Source: Actinomycetes bacterium
GTDB taxonomy: Bacteria; Actinomycetota; Acidimicrobiia; Acidimicrobiales; RAAP-2
Reading direction: 5' to 3'
DNA: 5,097 nucleotides
Assembly (NCBI GenBank): GCA_021850345.1
Contig: JAJZMN010000133.1
Coordinates: forward strand, 1-5,097
Part shown: positions 1 through 5,097 of the stretch, piece by piece
Position numbering within the stretch: the first letter of the stretch is position 1
How the letters are laid out: every line of letters begins with the position of its first letter
Translations under genes and position numbers: made by a program
The notes under the pieces: model-generated
Databases searched by the model: none
What the model saw: the letters and a program-made list of their open reading frames with translations, nothing else
What the model was told of the DNA's origin: nothing

Positions 1-667
1 CGGGCGGTGCGGCGATGACCTCCGGCAGTGTCACGACGGAGTCGAGGACGTGGGTCGCACCGGCCTCGAGCAGGCGGGAGCGGTCCTCGCTGCCCGTGAG
101 GACGCCCGCCACCACGGATGCGCCGGCCCGGATCCCGGCGGCGATGTCCGCCGTGGTGTCCCCCGCCACGGCGACCGATTGGACCGAGTCGATGCGTAGC
201 CGGAGCACGGCCGTGAGCACCATGTCCGGGAACGGGCGCCCTCGGCCGGCGTCCGAGGGGCTCAACACGAGGTCGGCGACGTCCGTCCAACCGAGTGCCT
301 CGAGGAGGAGGTCCCTCGTACGCACGGAGAATCCGGTCGTGAGCGCGACTCGCACACCACTCGTGCGGAGAAGGCCGATGGTCTCGGCGGCGCCTGCGAC
401 CGGGCGGACCTCGGCGATCCCCGCCTCGTAGGCCCGCTCAAACGCGCGGTTCGCCTCCTGCGCGCGCGTCTCGTCGTCGAACAGCGTCCGAAACACCTCG
501 ATCTTGGACGTGCCCATCGTGCGGCGCACGTGGGAAAGCATCCCGGGACGCCGCTCAGCGGGAACCTCCATCGCGTCGAGCGCGGCGGCGAACGCCTGCT
601 CCACGGCGCCGCGGTCCTCCACGGTCGTGCCGGCGAGGTCGAGGCAGGCGAGCTGGACGCCGGTCAC
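1..667 (-). CDS. Phosphonatase-like HAD-superfamily hydrolase (partial, C-terminal end off the left edge)
   Basis: I read 222 codons on the minus strand from a GTG at 667. An in-frame TGA at 677-679 rules out a longer start, and there is no clear ribosome binding site, so translation may be coupled to pheA 22 bases upstream. Visible HAD motifs are: motif I D10-L-A-G-T-T, the DxAGT form typical of phosphonatases rather than DxDxT; motif II threonine near T110/T111 in ALTTGFS; an arginine (R144 in GRPFPDM) where most HADs have lysine; and motif IV GDTTAD with D170 and D174. The cap region carries M51-G-T-S-K55, matching the Met/Lys pair of PhnX, where the lysine forms a Schiff base with phosphonoacetaldehyde. 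These traits fit the PhnX-like family (TIGR03351), thought to cleave the C-P bond of a 2-oxo-ethylphosphonate-type substrate in the cytoplasm. No phnW or phosphonate transporter is in view, so the substrate is inferred. The family is usually about 220-230 residues, so only a few residues are probably missing. Confidence 0.88.
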   Translation of the reverse strand, partial: MTGVQLACLDLAGTTVEDRGAVEQAFAAALDAMEVPAERRPGMLSHVRRTMGTSKIEVFRTLFDDETRAQEANRAFERAYEAGIAEVRPVAGAAETIGLLRTSGVRVALTTGFSVRTRDLLLEALGWTDVADLVLSPSDAGRGRPFPDMVLTAVLRLRIDSVQSVAVAGDTTADIAAGIRAGASVVAGVLTGSEDRSRLLEAGATHVLDSVVTLPEVIAAPP

Positions 668-706
668 GGCCGCCGGTCACGGTCGCCGGTCACGGCCGCC
701 GGTCGT
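655..706. repeat. 13-bp tandem repeat spanning the pheA / HAD gene junction
   Basis: Four 13-base units lie head to tail: 655-667, 668-680, 681-693 and a more diverged copy at 694-706. On the minus strand the core is GTGACCGGCGNCC. The pheA stop codon (690-692) lies in the third unit and the GTG start of the HAD gene (665-667) is the first three bases, read on the minus strand, of the 655-667 unit. The whole 22-base spacer between the two genes is repeat sequence. Gain or loss of copies would change the spacing between stop and start, and so possibly the translational coupling, without breaking the HAD frame. Confidence 0.85.
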
Positions 707-1661
707 CGGCCGCCGCGCCGACGATCTGTGCGCGCAGCCCGGACAACCACTCGTCCGCCTTTCGCCAGGCGACGTCCGCCTGCTGGCGCCGCTCCGGCGC
801 GTGCCGCCCTCCTGCCGGGTACGACCCGAGGAACTTCACGTCAGCCAGGTTCGCGCGCAGATCGCGGAGGCAGTCGGCGACGACCTCGTCGGCGACGTGG
901 CCGGCGAGGTCGATGGCGAAGCAGTACTCGCCGAGACCCTGTTTGGTCGGCCGGGACTCGAGGCGGGTGAGGTTGATGCTCCGTGCAGCGAACTGGCCGA
1001 GGATGCCGTGGAGGTTTCCCGGCCGGTCCGCATCCTGGAAGCAGACGATCGTGGTCCGGTCGTGCCCCGTCGGCGCGGGGATGCCGCCGCTGCCGACCGC
1101 GACGAACCGGGTCTGGTTCCCTTCGAAGTCCTCCACGTCCTCGGCGAGGATCGCGAGGCCGTAGAGCTCGGCGGCGAGCCGCGGCGCGATCGCGGCGGCG
1201 TGCCGATCGGGTTGCGCGCCGAGCTGCCGGGCGGCGTCGGCGGTGGAGTTGGCCGCCACGGTCTCGACCCCGGGAAGCTGCTCGGTGAAGAACCGCCGGC
1301 ACTGCGCGAGCGCGACCGGATAGGACACGACCCGGCGCACGTCTCGAATCGCCGTTCCCCGCGGCGCCATGAGATGGAGGCGGACGTCGAGCACCACCTC
1401 GCGTTGGATGAGCAGGTCGACGTCGAAGATCAAGGCGTCGAGGGTGTCCCTCACCACCCCGTCGATCGCGTTCTCGATCGGCACGAAGCCGATGTCGACG
1501 CGGCCCGAGCGCACCGCCTCGAGGACGTCGCCGATCGTGTCCATGGGCTCGAGCGCGGCAGCGGCGTAGTCCTCTTGGGTGAGGAGCGCCTCCTCGGTGA
1601 AGGTGCCGAGCGGCCCGAGGAACGCGACCGAGGATGGCGGGCGGGTCGCAGGGCCGGGCAT
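690..1661 (-). CDS. pheA: Prephenate dehydratase with C-terminal ACT domain
   Basis: This 323-residue cytoplasmic enzyme converts prephenate to phenylpyruvate, with loss of water and CO2, on the way to phenylalanine. The catalytic domain (about residues 9-195) opens with VAFLGPLGTFTEEAL, then GFVPIENAIDGVV (58-70), SYPVALAQC (113-121), NSTADAAR (138-145), and the catalytic-type N-Q-T-R-F near 182-186. The ACT regulatory domain follows (about 204-285), with PGNLHGIL and the ESRP phenylalanine-binding motif (L-T-R-L-E-S-R-P, 231-238), so feedback inhibition by phenylalanine is expected from the family. The SYPVA variant of the usual SHPQA motif resembles what I recall of mycobacterial PheA. The protein is monofunctional: no chorismate mutase domain is fused. 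The ATG at 1659-1661 places the GPLGT motif about 15 residues in, the normal spacing. The frame stays open far upstream across larB, but that extension is antisense shadow. It is divergent from larB with a 24-bp gap, and no ribosome binding site is evident. Confidence 0.95.
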   Translation of the reverse strand: MPGPATRPPSSVAFLGPLGTFTEEALLTQEDYAAAALEPMDTIGDVLEAVRSGRVDIGFVPIENAIDGVVRDTLDALIFDVDLLIQREVVLDVRLHLMAPRGTAIRDVRRVVSYPVALAQCRRFFTEQLPGVETVAANSTADAARQLGAQPDRHAAAIAPRLAAELYGLAILAEDVEDFEGNQTRFVAVGSGGIPAPTGHDRTTIVCFQDADRPGNLHGILGQFAARSINLTRLESRPTKQGLGEYCFAIDLAGHVADEVVADCLRDLRANLADVKFLGSYPAGGRHAPERRQQADVAWRKADEWLSGLRAQIVGAAADDRRP

Positions 1662-1685
1662 GGCAGGGCAGGATAGTGAGCCACG
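1662..1685. promoter_or_regulatory. Compact divergent start region between pheA and larB, possible overlapping leaderless promoters
   Basis: Only 24 bases separate two divergent ATG codons and neither gene has a convincing Shine-Dalgarno sequence. The minus strand carries TATCCT (plus-strand 1670-1675), ending 8 bases before the pheA ATG. The plus strand carries GATAGT (1672-1677), ending 8 bases before the larB ATG. Each matches the TATAAT -10 consensus at four of six positions and they share the core AGGATAGT. This spacing suits leaderless transcripts starting at or next to the start codon, which are common in actinobacteria. No good -35 box is seen for either direction. The assignment is inference from position and weak motifs. 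Confidence 0.35.
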
Positions 1686-2447
1686 ATGGACCAATCCCTC
1701 CTCCACCAGCTGCTCGTCGACGTCTCGAAGGGGGACTGCGACCCCGACGACGCCGTGCGGCGCCTGCGGCACCTGCCCTTCGCCGACCTCGGGTTCGCAC
1801 GGGTGGACCACCACCGCGCGCTCCGCCAGGGCTTCGCCGAGGCCGTCTACGGTCCCGGCAAGTCCCCTGAGCAGTGCGCAGCCATCGTGGTGGAGCTGCT
1901 CGGCGAGGCCTCCGGACCGGTGCTCCTCACCCGGGCCGACTCCGCACAGGTCTCTGCGGCACGGCTTGCGGCCTTCGACCGCGGTCACGGAGAAGCCACC
2001 GTCACCCCGACGGGGACCGGCTCGCTCGCCGCGTGGCGGACGGCCTCGAGGCGACCGGGCCGCGTCCTCGTCCTCACCGCCGGCACGGCCGACCTGCCGG
2101 TCGCCGACGAGTGCCGCGCGGTGCTGCACGCTCTGGGCTTCTCCCCGTCCCTGGTCGCAGACTGCGGCGTCGCCGGGGTGCACCGGCTCCTGGCGTCGGT
2201 CGAAGAGCTGCAGGACGCGGACGTGGTCGTCGTCGTTGCGGGGATGGAGGGTGCGCTGGCGAGCCTCGTCGGTGGGATCACCGCCGCACCGGTGGTCGCA
2301 GTGCCGACGAGCGCCGGGTACGGCGCCTCGCTCGAAGGGGTGACTGCGCTCTTGGCCATGCTCGCGTCGTGTGCCTCGGGCATCACCGTCGTCGGCATCG
2401 ACAACGGCTACGGCGCCGCCTGCGCGGTGGCACGCCTCCTGCGGTGA
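1686..2447 (+). CDS. larB: LarB, nickel-pincer cofactor biosynthesis: nicotinic acid adenine dinucleotide carboxylase/hydrolase
   Basis: This 253-residue protein matches LarB, which carboxylates C5 of the pyridine ring of nicotinic acid adenine dinucleotide and hydrolyses the phosphoanhydride. The products are pyridinium-3,5-biscarboxylic acid mononucleotide and AMP, the first step of nickel-pincer nucleotide synthesis. Recognisable stretches are D41-H-H-R-A-L-R-Q-G-F followed by VYGPGKSPEQ (54-63), the PurE-like core beginning TAGTADLPVADEC (131-143), DCGVAGVHRLL (159-169), VVVAGMEGALASLVGG (182-197), and the diagnostic GYGASLEGVTALLAMLASC ending at C229. C229 is the likely equivalent of the cysteine (Cys221) that forms a covalent pyridine intermediate in the Lactobacillus plantarum enzyme. 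IDNGYGAA follows at 238-245. Length is normal. An in-frame TGA at 1677-1679 fixes ATG 1686 as the first possible start. larC follows after 10 bases, so the two are surely co-transcribed. Confidence 0.96.
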   Translation: MDQSLLHQLLVDVSKGDCDPDDAVRRLRHLPFADLGFARVDHHRALRQGFAEAVYGPGKSPEQCAAIVVELLGEASGPVLLTRADSAQVSAARLAAFDRGHGEATVTPTGTGSLAAWRTASRRPGRVLVLTAGTADLPVADECRAVLHALGFSPSLVADCGVAGVHRLLASVEELQDADVVVVVAGMEGALASLVGGITAAPVVAVPTSAGYGASLEGVTALLAMLASCASGITVVGIDNGYGAACAVARLLR

Positions 2448-2448
2448 G
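2443..2448 (+). promoter_or_regulatory. Ribosome binding site of larC, overlapping the larB stop codon
   Basis: GGTGAG lies 9 bases before the GTG at 2458 and contains the larB TGA (2445-2447). This supports the GTG start over the in-frame upstream ATG at 2371, and points to translational coupling of larB and larC. Confidence 0.6.
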
Positions 2449-2457
2449 TGTGCGCCG

Positions 2458-3714
2458 GTGACGCCGCTCACTGCGTGGTTCCACTGCTTCGCCGGGATCG
2501 CGGGCGACATGGCGCTCGGCAGCCTGCTGGACGCGGGTGCCGACGAGTCCGAAGTCGTGGAGATGCTCGAGCGACTTCCCGTCCACGGGTGGAAGCTCCG
2601 AGTGGAGCCGGTGCTGCGCGGTGGCATCGCCTGCACGCGTGCGATCGTCGAGGTCGACGAAGCTGCTACGGCCGAGGGCCAGGGCATCAGCCGGAACTAC
2701 GTGGACATCGCGGCTGCGGTGCGTGAGGCGTCGCTACCCGAGCGCGTGGAGCAACGTTCGCTCGCCACCTTCGCCGCGCTTGCGCGGGCCGAGGGCGCCC
2801 TCCACCGGGCGGACCCCGAGCGCGTGCACTTTCACGAGGTCGGCGGGCACGACGCGCTCGTCGATGTCGTCGGCACCGCCGCGGCTCTGGAGGTGCTCGG
2901 CGTCGACACCGTGAGGGTCTCTGCCATCGCGCTTGGCACCGGGACGGTGCGCGCCGCCCACGGCACGTTGCCCAACCCTCCGCCCGCGGTTCTCCGGCTC
3001 CTCCAGGGATTCGCTACCTACGGACGGCCCGTGTCGCTCGAGCTCACGACGCCAACGGGCGCTGCGCTGGTCCGCGCGCTCGCGGTGGAGTCGGTGTCGG
3101 GCGCGGTGGAGTCGGTGTCGGGCGAGGTGGAGTCGGTGTCGGGCGCGGTGGAGTCGGTGTCGGGCGCCATGCCCGCGATGACGATCAGTGCGTCCGGCTA
3201 CGGCGCCGGCGCGGCCGAGCTCGACACCCTCCCCAACTGCACTCAAGTCGTGCTCGGTGAACCCCTCGTCGGGGCAGCGGCGGGCCACGGGCAGCCGGTC
3301 ACCGTCCTCGAAGCGAACCTCGACGACGCGACCGGCGAGCAGCTGGCGGTCGCGGTCGCCTCGTTGCTCGACGAGGGCGCGCTCGACGCGTGGATCACCC
3401 CGGTGGTCATGAAAAAGGGGCGCCCAGGCCACACCGTGCACGTGCTCTGTGACCCCGCACGCTCGGAGCTGCTCGCCGACGTGGTGCGCCGGACGACGGG
3501 GAGCTTCGGCGTGCGCGCGCTGCAGGGCGAGCGGTGGCCGGAGTCACGCCACATCGAGGAGGTCCTCGTCGAGGGGGAGCCGGTCCGCCTGAAGATCGGC
3601 CTTTCGAGGGTGAAGGCCGAGCCCGAGGACGTGGCCCGTGCAGCGGCGGCCACCGGCCTCGACCCGCAGCAGGTGGCGGCACGGGCCGAGGCGGCCTGGC
3701 GCAGCCAGCGCTGA
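2458..3714 (+). CDS. larC: LarC, nickel-pincer cofactor biosynthesis: CTP-dependent nickel insertion (cyclometallase), fused LarC1-LarC2
   Basis: This 418-residue protein matches LarC, which inserts nickel into pyridinium-3,5-bisthiocarboxylic acid mononucleotide in a CTP-dependent reaction, the last step of the cofactor pathway. The N-terminal LarC1 part has F-H-C-F-A-G-I-A-G-D-M (8-18), then VHFHEVGGHDALVDVVG (123-139), the glycine-rich ALGTGTVRAAHGTLPNP stretch (158-174) and ELTTPTGAALVRALA (195-209). The C-terminal LarC2 part has LEANLDDATGEQL (284-296) and PVVMKKGRPGH (315-325). Unlike the L. plantarum gene, where larC1 and larC2 are joined by ribosomal frameshifting, the frame here is continuous. 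Start: a GTG at 2458 gives the usual very short leader before the CFAGIAGDM motif and has a GGTGAG site 9 bases upstream. Oddities: H9 where many homologues have Asp in DCFSGISGDM, and a four-copy heptapeptide repeat (209-236) inserted just before the MPAM segment. larE and larA are not seen nearby. Confidence 0.95.
   Translation: MTPLTAWFHCFAGIAGDMALGSLLDAGADESEVVEMLERLPVHGWKLRVEPVLRGGIACTRAIVEVDEAATAEGQGISRNYVDIAAAVREASLPERVEQRSLATFAALARAEGALHRADPERVHFHEVGGHDALVDVVGTAAALEVLGVDTVRVSAIALGTGTVRAAHGTLPNPPPAVLRLLQGFATYGRPVSLELTTPTGAALVRALAVESVSGAVESVSGEVESVSGAVESVSGAMPAMTISASGYGAGAAELDTLPNCTQVVLGEPLVGAAAGHGQPVTVLEANLDDATGEQLAVAVASLLDEGALDAWITPVVMKKGRPGHTVHVLCDPARSELLADVVRRTTGSFGVRALQGERWPESRHIEEVLVEGEPVRLKIGLSRVKAEPEDVARAAAATGLDPQQVAARAEAAWRSQR
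3082..3165 (+). repeat. In-frame 21-bp tandem repeat (four copies) inside larC
   Basis: Four units at 3082-3102, 3103-3123, 3124-3144 and 3145-3165 encode the heptad A-V-E-S-V-S-G. Unit 3 differs by a single base (A for C at 3125), giving Glu for Ala; the other three are identical. The near identity, including the codon wobble positions, points to recent duplication by slippage or unequal recombination. The repeat lies in a linker where other LarC proteins normally have only a few residues before the MPAM segment, so it probably extends a surface loop by about three heptads. Confidence 0.95.
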
Positions 3715-3752
3715 GCGCCGGGGACCGGGAGCAGTCGCTCGAAGGGCTCAGC
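3710..3752. terminator. Possible bidirectional terminator between convergent larC and P450 genes
   Basis: GCTGAGC (3710-3716) and GCTCAGC (3746-3752) form a perfect 7-bp inverted repeat. The left arm holds the larC TGA and the right arm holds the P450 stop. A small nested stem (GAGC 3729-3732 with GCTC 3737-3740) and a partly overlapping stem, AGCCGG (3750-3755) with CCGGCT (3762-3767), could also form. There is no U-tract, so if it acts as a terminator it is not a classical intrinsic one. The position between converging genes is the main support. Confidence 0.35.
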
Positions 3753-4992
3753 CGGGCTGCGCCGGCTCCACCACGATCGGCAGCCGCTTCAACCCGTTGG
3801 TGAAATTGGTCCTCGTGCGCGAGGGCTCCCCGGTGAGCTCGAAACGGCTGACCCGCTGGCAGAGCTCGTCGAGCACGATCCGCACCTCGAGCCGCGCGAG
3901 GTGGGCGCCGAGGCACATGTGCGGACCCCCCCGGCCGAAGCTCAGGTGCGGGTTGGGCGTCCGCGTGACGTCGAAGCGGTCCGCCTCCGCGAAGACATCC
4001 TCGTCACGGTTGCCCGACACGTACCAGAGGATCAGCTTGTCGCCCTTCTTCATGTCGGCGTCGCGCAGCCGTGCGTCCACAGTCAGGGTTCGTCGCATGA
4101 AGTGCGTCGGGCACGACCAGCGCAGGACTTCCTCGGTCGCCGAATTGAGCAGCCCCGGATCGGTGCGCAGCAGGTCCCACTGGTCCGGGTGCTCGCAGAA
4201 GGCGAGGACCCCCTGCGCGAGGGCGATCCTCGTGGTCTCGTTCCCGGCGATGACGAGGATGGAAAAGAAATTGTCGAGATCGACCTCCGTCAGCCGTTCA
4301 CCGTCGATCTCCGCGTGCAGCACCGTCGAGAGGAGGTCGTCGGTGGGATGGCGGAGCCGCGCCTTCACCAGCTCTCGCCCCATGTCCCACAGCTCCTTGC
4401 CGTAGGGGCTCCGGAACGGGAAGTTCCGATAGGCGTCCGTATCGTCCCGACCCCAGACGACGTCGGTGATCTCCGGGTCGGTGTTCGCAATGAGCTTGTC
4501 ACCGAGGTCGATGAATTCGTCGAGCTGGTCTTCAGGCAGGCCCATGATGCGCGCCAGTACCCGGATCGGCACCTCCTTTGCGACGTGGTGGACGAAATCG
4601 AATTCCCGACGGGGCAATGCCTCTTCGAGCGCGACGTTGGTGAGCGCGCGAACGAAGTGCTCGTAGACGGCGACGGCACGCGGCGTGAAACTCGGCGCGA
4701 GGACCTTTCGGAGCTTCGTGTGCGCAGGGGGATCCATATCGATGATCGTCCGTCGGGTGGCCATGTCCTCGGCGGTCGGCTCCTCGAAGGAGACACCTGT
4801 CGCCGACGAGAAGCGCGCGGTGTCCCTGCTGATCTCGACGATGTCTGCATAGCGGTGGACGGACCAGAAGCCGTGGTTCGGCGGAGCCTCGTCGAACCAC
4901 GCGATCGGTGCTTCCTTTCGAAGACGCGAGAACTCCTCGTACGGGACCCGCCTCTCCCAGGCGTCAAGGTCCGTCAGGTCGACGTCGGTCAT
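3748..4992 (-). CDS. Cytochrome P450, soluble bacterial class, CYP124/125/142-like
   Basis: This complete 414-residue P450 has all core motifs. In order they are: a C-helix H91-T-K-L-R95 of the kind that contacts a heme propionate, preceded by IIDMDPPA; I-helix A249-G-N-E-T-T254 for oxygen activation; K-helix E288-V-L-R291; and the heme loop FGRGGPHMCLG (352-362), with C360 as the thiolate ligand. It has no membrane anchor, so it should be a cytoplasmic monooxygenase needing a ferredoxin and reductase, neither of which is visible here. The I-helix region, the EHPDQWDLL segment and the NPNPHLSFG approach to the heme loop resemble actinobacterial CYP125, CYP124 and CYP142, which oxidise sterol side chains or methyl-branched lipids; terpene hydroxylases also look similar. 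The substrate cannot be assigned. The ATG at 4990-4992 has an AGGTGA site 9 bases upstream. It converges with larC and follows closely the His-rich-tail frame. Confidence 0.95.
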   Translation of the reverse strand: MTDVDLTDLDAWERRVPYEEFSRLRKEAPIAWFDEAPPNHGFWSVHRYADIVEISRDTARFSSATGVSFEEPTAEDMATRRTIIDMDPPAHTKLRKVLAPSFTPRAVAVYEHFVRALTNVALEEALPRREFDFVHHVAKEVPIRVLARIMGLPEDQLDEFIDLGDKLIANTDPEITDVVWGRDDTDAYRNFPFRSPYGKELWDMGRELVKARLRHPTDDLLSTVLHAEIDGERLTEVDLDNFFSILVIAGNETTRIALAQGVLAFCEHPDQWDLLRTDPGLLNSATEEVLRWSCPTHFMRRTLTVDARLRDADMKKGDKLILWYVSGNRDEDVFAEADRFDVTRTPNPHLSFGRGGPHMCLGAHLARLEVRIVLDELCQRVSRFELTGEPSRTRTNFTNGLKRLPIVVEPAQPG

Positions 4993-5001
4993 CCGCGTGG
5001 G

Positions 5002-5007
5002 TCACCT
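5002..5007 (-). promoter_or_regulatory. Ribosome binding site of the P450 gene, overlapping an upstream stop codon
   Basis: On the minus strand AGGTGA (plus 5002-5007) stands 9 bases before the P450 ATG. Its TGA (5002-5004) is also the stop codon of the upstream repeat-coding frame, a layout typical of translationally coupled genes. Confidence 0.7.
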
Positions 5008-5097
5008 GCCGCCGGCCTGGTGACCGGCCTGGTGACCGCCGGACTGGTGGCCTCCGGACTGGTGACCGCCGGACCGGTGGCCGCCGGACCGGTGGCC
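5002..5097 (-). CDS. C-terminal fragment of an unidentified protein with a His/Gly/Ser/Gln pentapeptide repeat tail (N-terminal part off the right edge)
   Basis: The minus-strand frame ending at the TGA 5002-5004 is open to the edge (31 codons) and reads as repeated G-G-H-Q-S or G-G-H-R-S pentads, then HQAGHQAGGR and stop. The case for coding on this strand is threefold: the repeat period is 15 bases; most differences between units fall at Gly third positions (GGC, GGT, GGA) and are silent here but would change residues on the other strand; and the stop sits within the P450 ribosome binding site. Histidine recurs about every five residues, so a metal-binding or flexible tail is possible, but the protein cannot be named from this fragment. 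It could also be an intergenic repeat that happens to be open. Confidence 0.45.
   Translation of the reverse strand, partial: GHRSGGHRSGGHQSGGHQSGGHQAGHQAGGR
5008..5094. repeat. 15-bp tandem repeat upstream of the P450 gene
   Basis: Six units are visible at 5008-5022, 5023-5034 (a 12-base short unit), 5035-5049, 5050-5064, 5065-5079 and 5080-5094, and a seventh begins at 5095. The plus-strand consensus is close to RCCGCCGGAYYGGTG. Units away from the P450 are more alike than those near it, so expansion may be most recent at the right side. The array continues past the window, so its full length is unknown. Confidence 0.85.

Noticed and set aside
504..1676. Long plus-strand open frame (390 codons) opposite pheA
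   Set aside because: Its translation is Arg/Glu/Val-rich low-quality sequence with no family motif, and the opposite strand encodes a full prephenate dehydratase. Long antisense frames are expected at this GC content.
2371..2457. Upstream ATG start for larC, overlapping larB
   Set aside because: The added residues look like shifted-frame larB sequence and would push the conserved CFAGIAGDM motif about 29 residues inward. GTG 2458 has a ribosome binding site and gives the family's usual start.
1662..2687. N-terminal extension of the pheA frame across larB
   Set aside because: The frame is open by chance on the strand opposite larB. The extension shows no domain, and the ATG at 1661 gives the normal PheA N-terminus.
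3082..3165. Frameshift or pseudogene signal in larC because of the repeat
   Set aside because: Units are 21 bp, the frame is kept throughout and LarC2 motifs follow intact, so the gene is not broken.
2734..3441. Minus-strand frame opposite larC with RHRLHRA repeats
   Set aside because: The repeats are the antisense reading of the larC 21-bp array. The plus strand has full LarC motifs on both sides.
3638..4405. Plus-strand frame opposite the P450
   Set aside because: Ser/Arg-rich shadow with no recognisable domain, covering the P450 coding strand that has all catalytic motifs.
5008..5097. CRISPR array or phage attachment site at the right edge
   Set aside because: The units are 15 bp and directly adjacent without unique spacers, and the array reads as a regular peptide in one frame, so it is a simple tandem repeat.
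5008..5097. Plus-strand reading of the 15-bp array (Ala/Gly/Leu/Val repeat) as a membrane or elastic peptide
   Set aside because: Differences between units fall mainly at minus-strand Gly wobble positions but change residues on plus, so minus-strand coding fits better, although not decisively.

Overview
This window looks like chromosomal DNA from a high-GC bacterium, most probably an actinobacterium. The base composition is very G+C-rich by eye, genes are packed with gaps of 9 to 33 bases, two genes start with GTG, and the prephenate dehydratase and cytochrome P450 read like actinobacterial family members. The genus cannot be told from the sequence; an Acidimicrobiia-type or other deep actinobacterium is possible but unproven.

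Layout: (1) 1-667, minus strand, a phosphonatase-like HAD hydrolase whose C-terminal end runs off the left edge. (2) 690-1661, minus strand, pheA (prephenate dehydratase, last committed step of phenylalanine synthesis), lying upstream of the HAD gene in the same direction with a 22-base gap made of 13-bp tandem repeats. (3) A 24-bp divergent intergenic region, 1662-1685. (4) 1686-2447 and 2458-3714, plus strand, larB and larC, two of the three enzymes that build the nickel-pincer nucleotide cofactor of lactate racemase-type (LarA) enzymes. (5) A 33-bp convergent gap, 3715-3747, with an inverted repeat that includes both stop codons. (6) 3748-4992, minus strand, a cytochrome P450 of the CYP124/125/142-like soluble bacterial type. 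(7) 5002-5097, minus strand, a short coding tail of His/Gly/Ser/Gln pentapeptide repeats, apparently the C-terminus of the gene upstream of the P450; it is cut by the right edge.

How the genes work together: larB and larC form a tight two-gene unit for nickel-pincer cofactor synthesis. larE (sulfur insertion) and a larA-type apoenzyme are not in the window. pheA and the HAD gene look co-transcribed, but no metabolic link between them is obvious. The P450 appears to be translated just after the His-rich-tail gene, since the stop codon of that gene lies inside the P450 ribosome binding site.

I see no clear new defence or mobile system. The most unusual structural feature is three separate short tandem repeats (13, 21 and 15 bp periods) in 5 kb: one at a gene junction, one inside larC in frame, and one coding a histidine-rich tail. 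The next is a very compact divergent pheA/larB start region that could drive leaderless transcripts both ways. Nearly all of the DNA is coding and there is no gene-free stretch of 300 bases.
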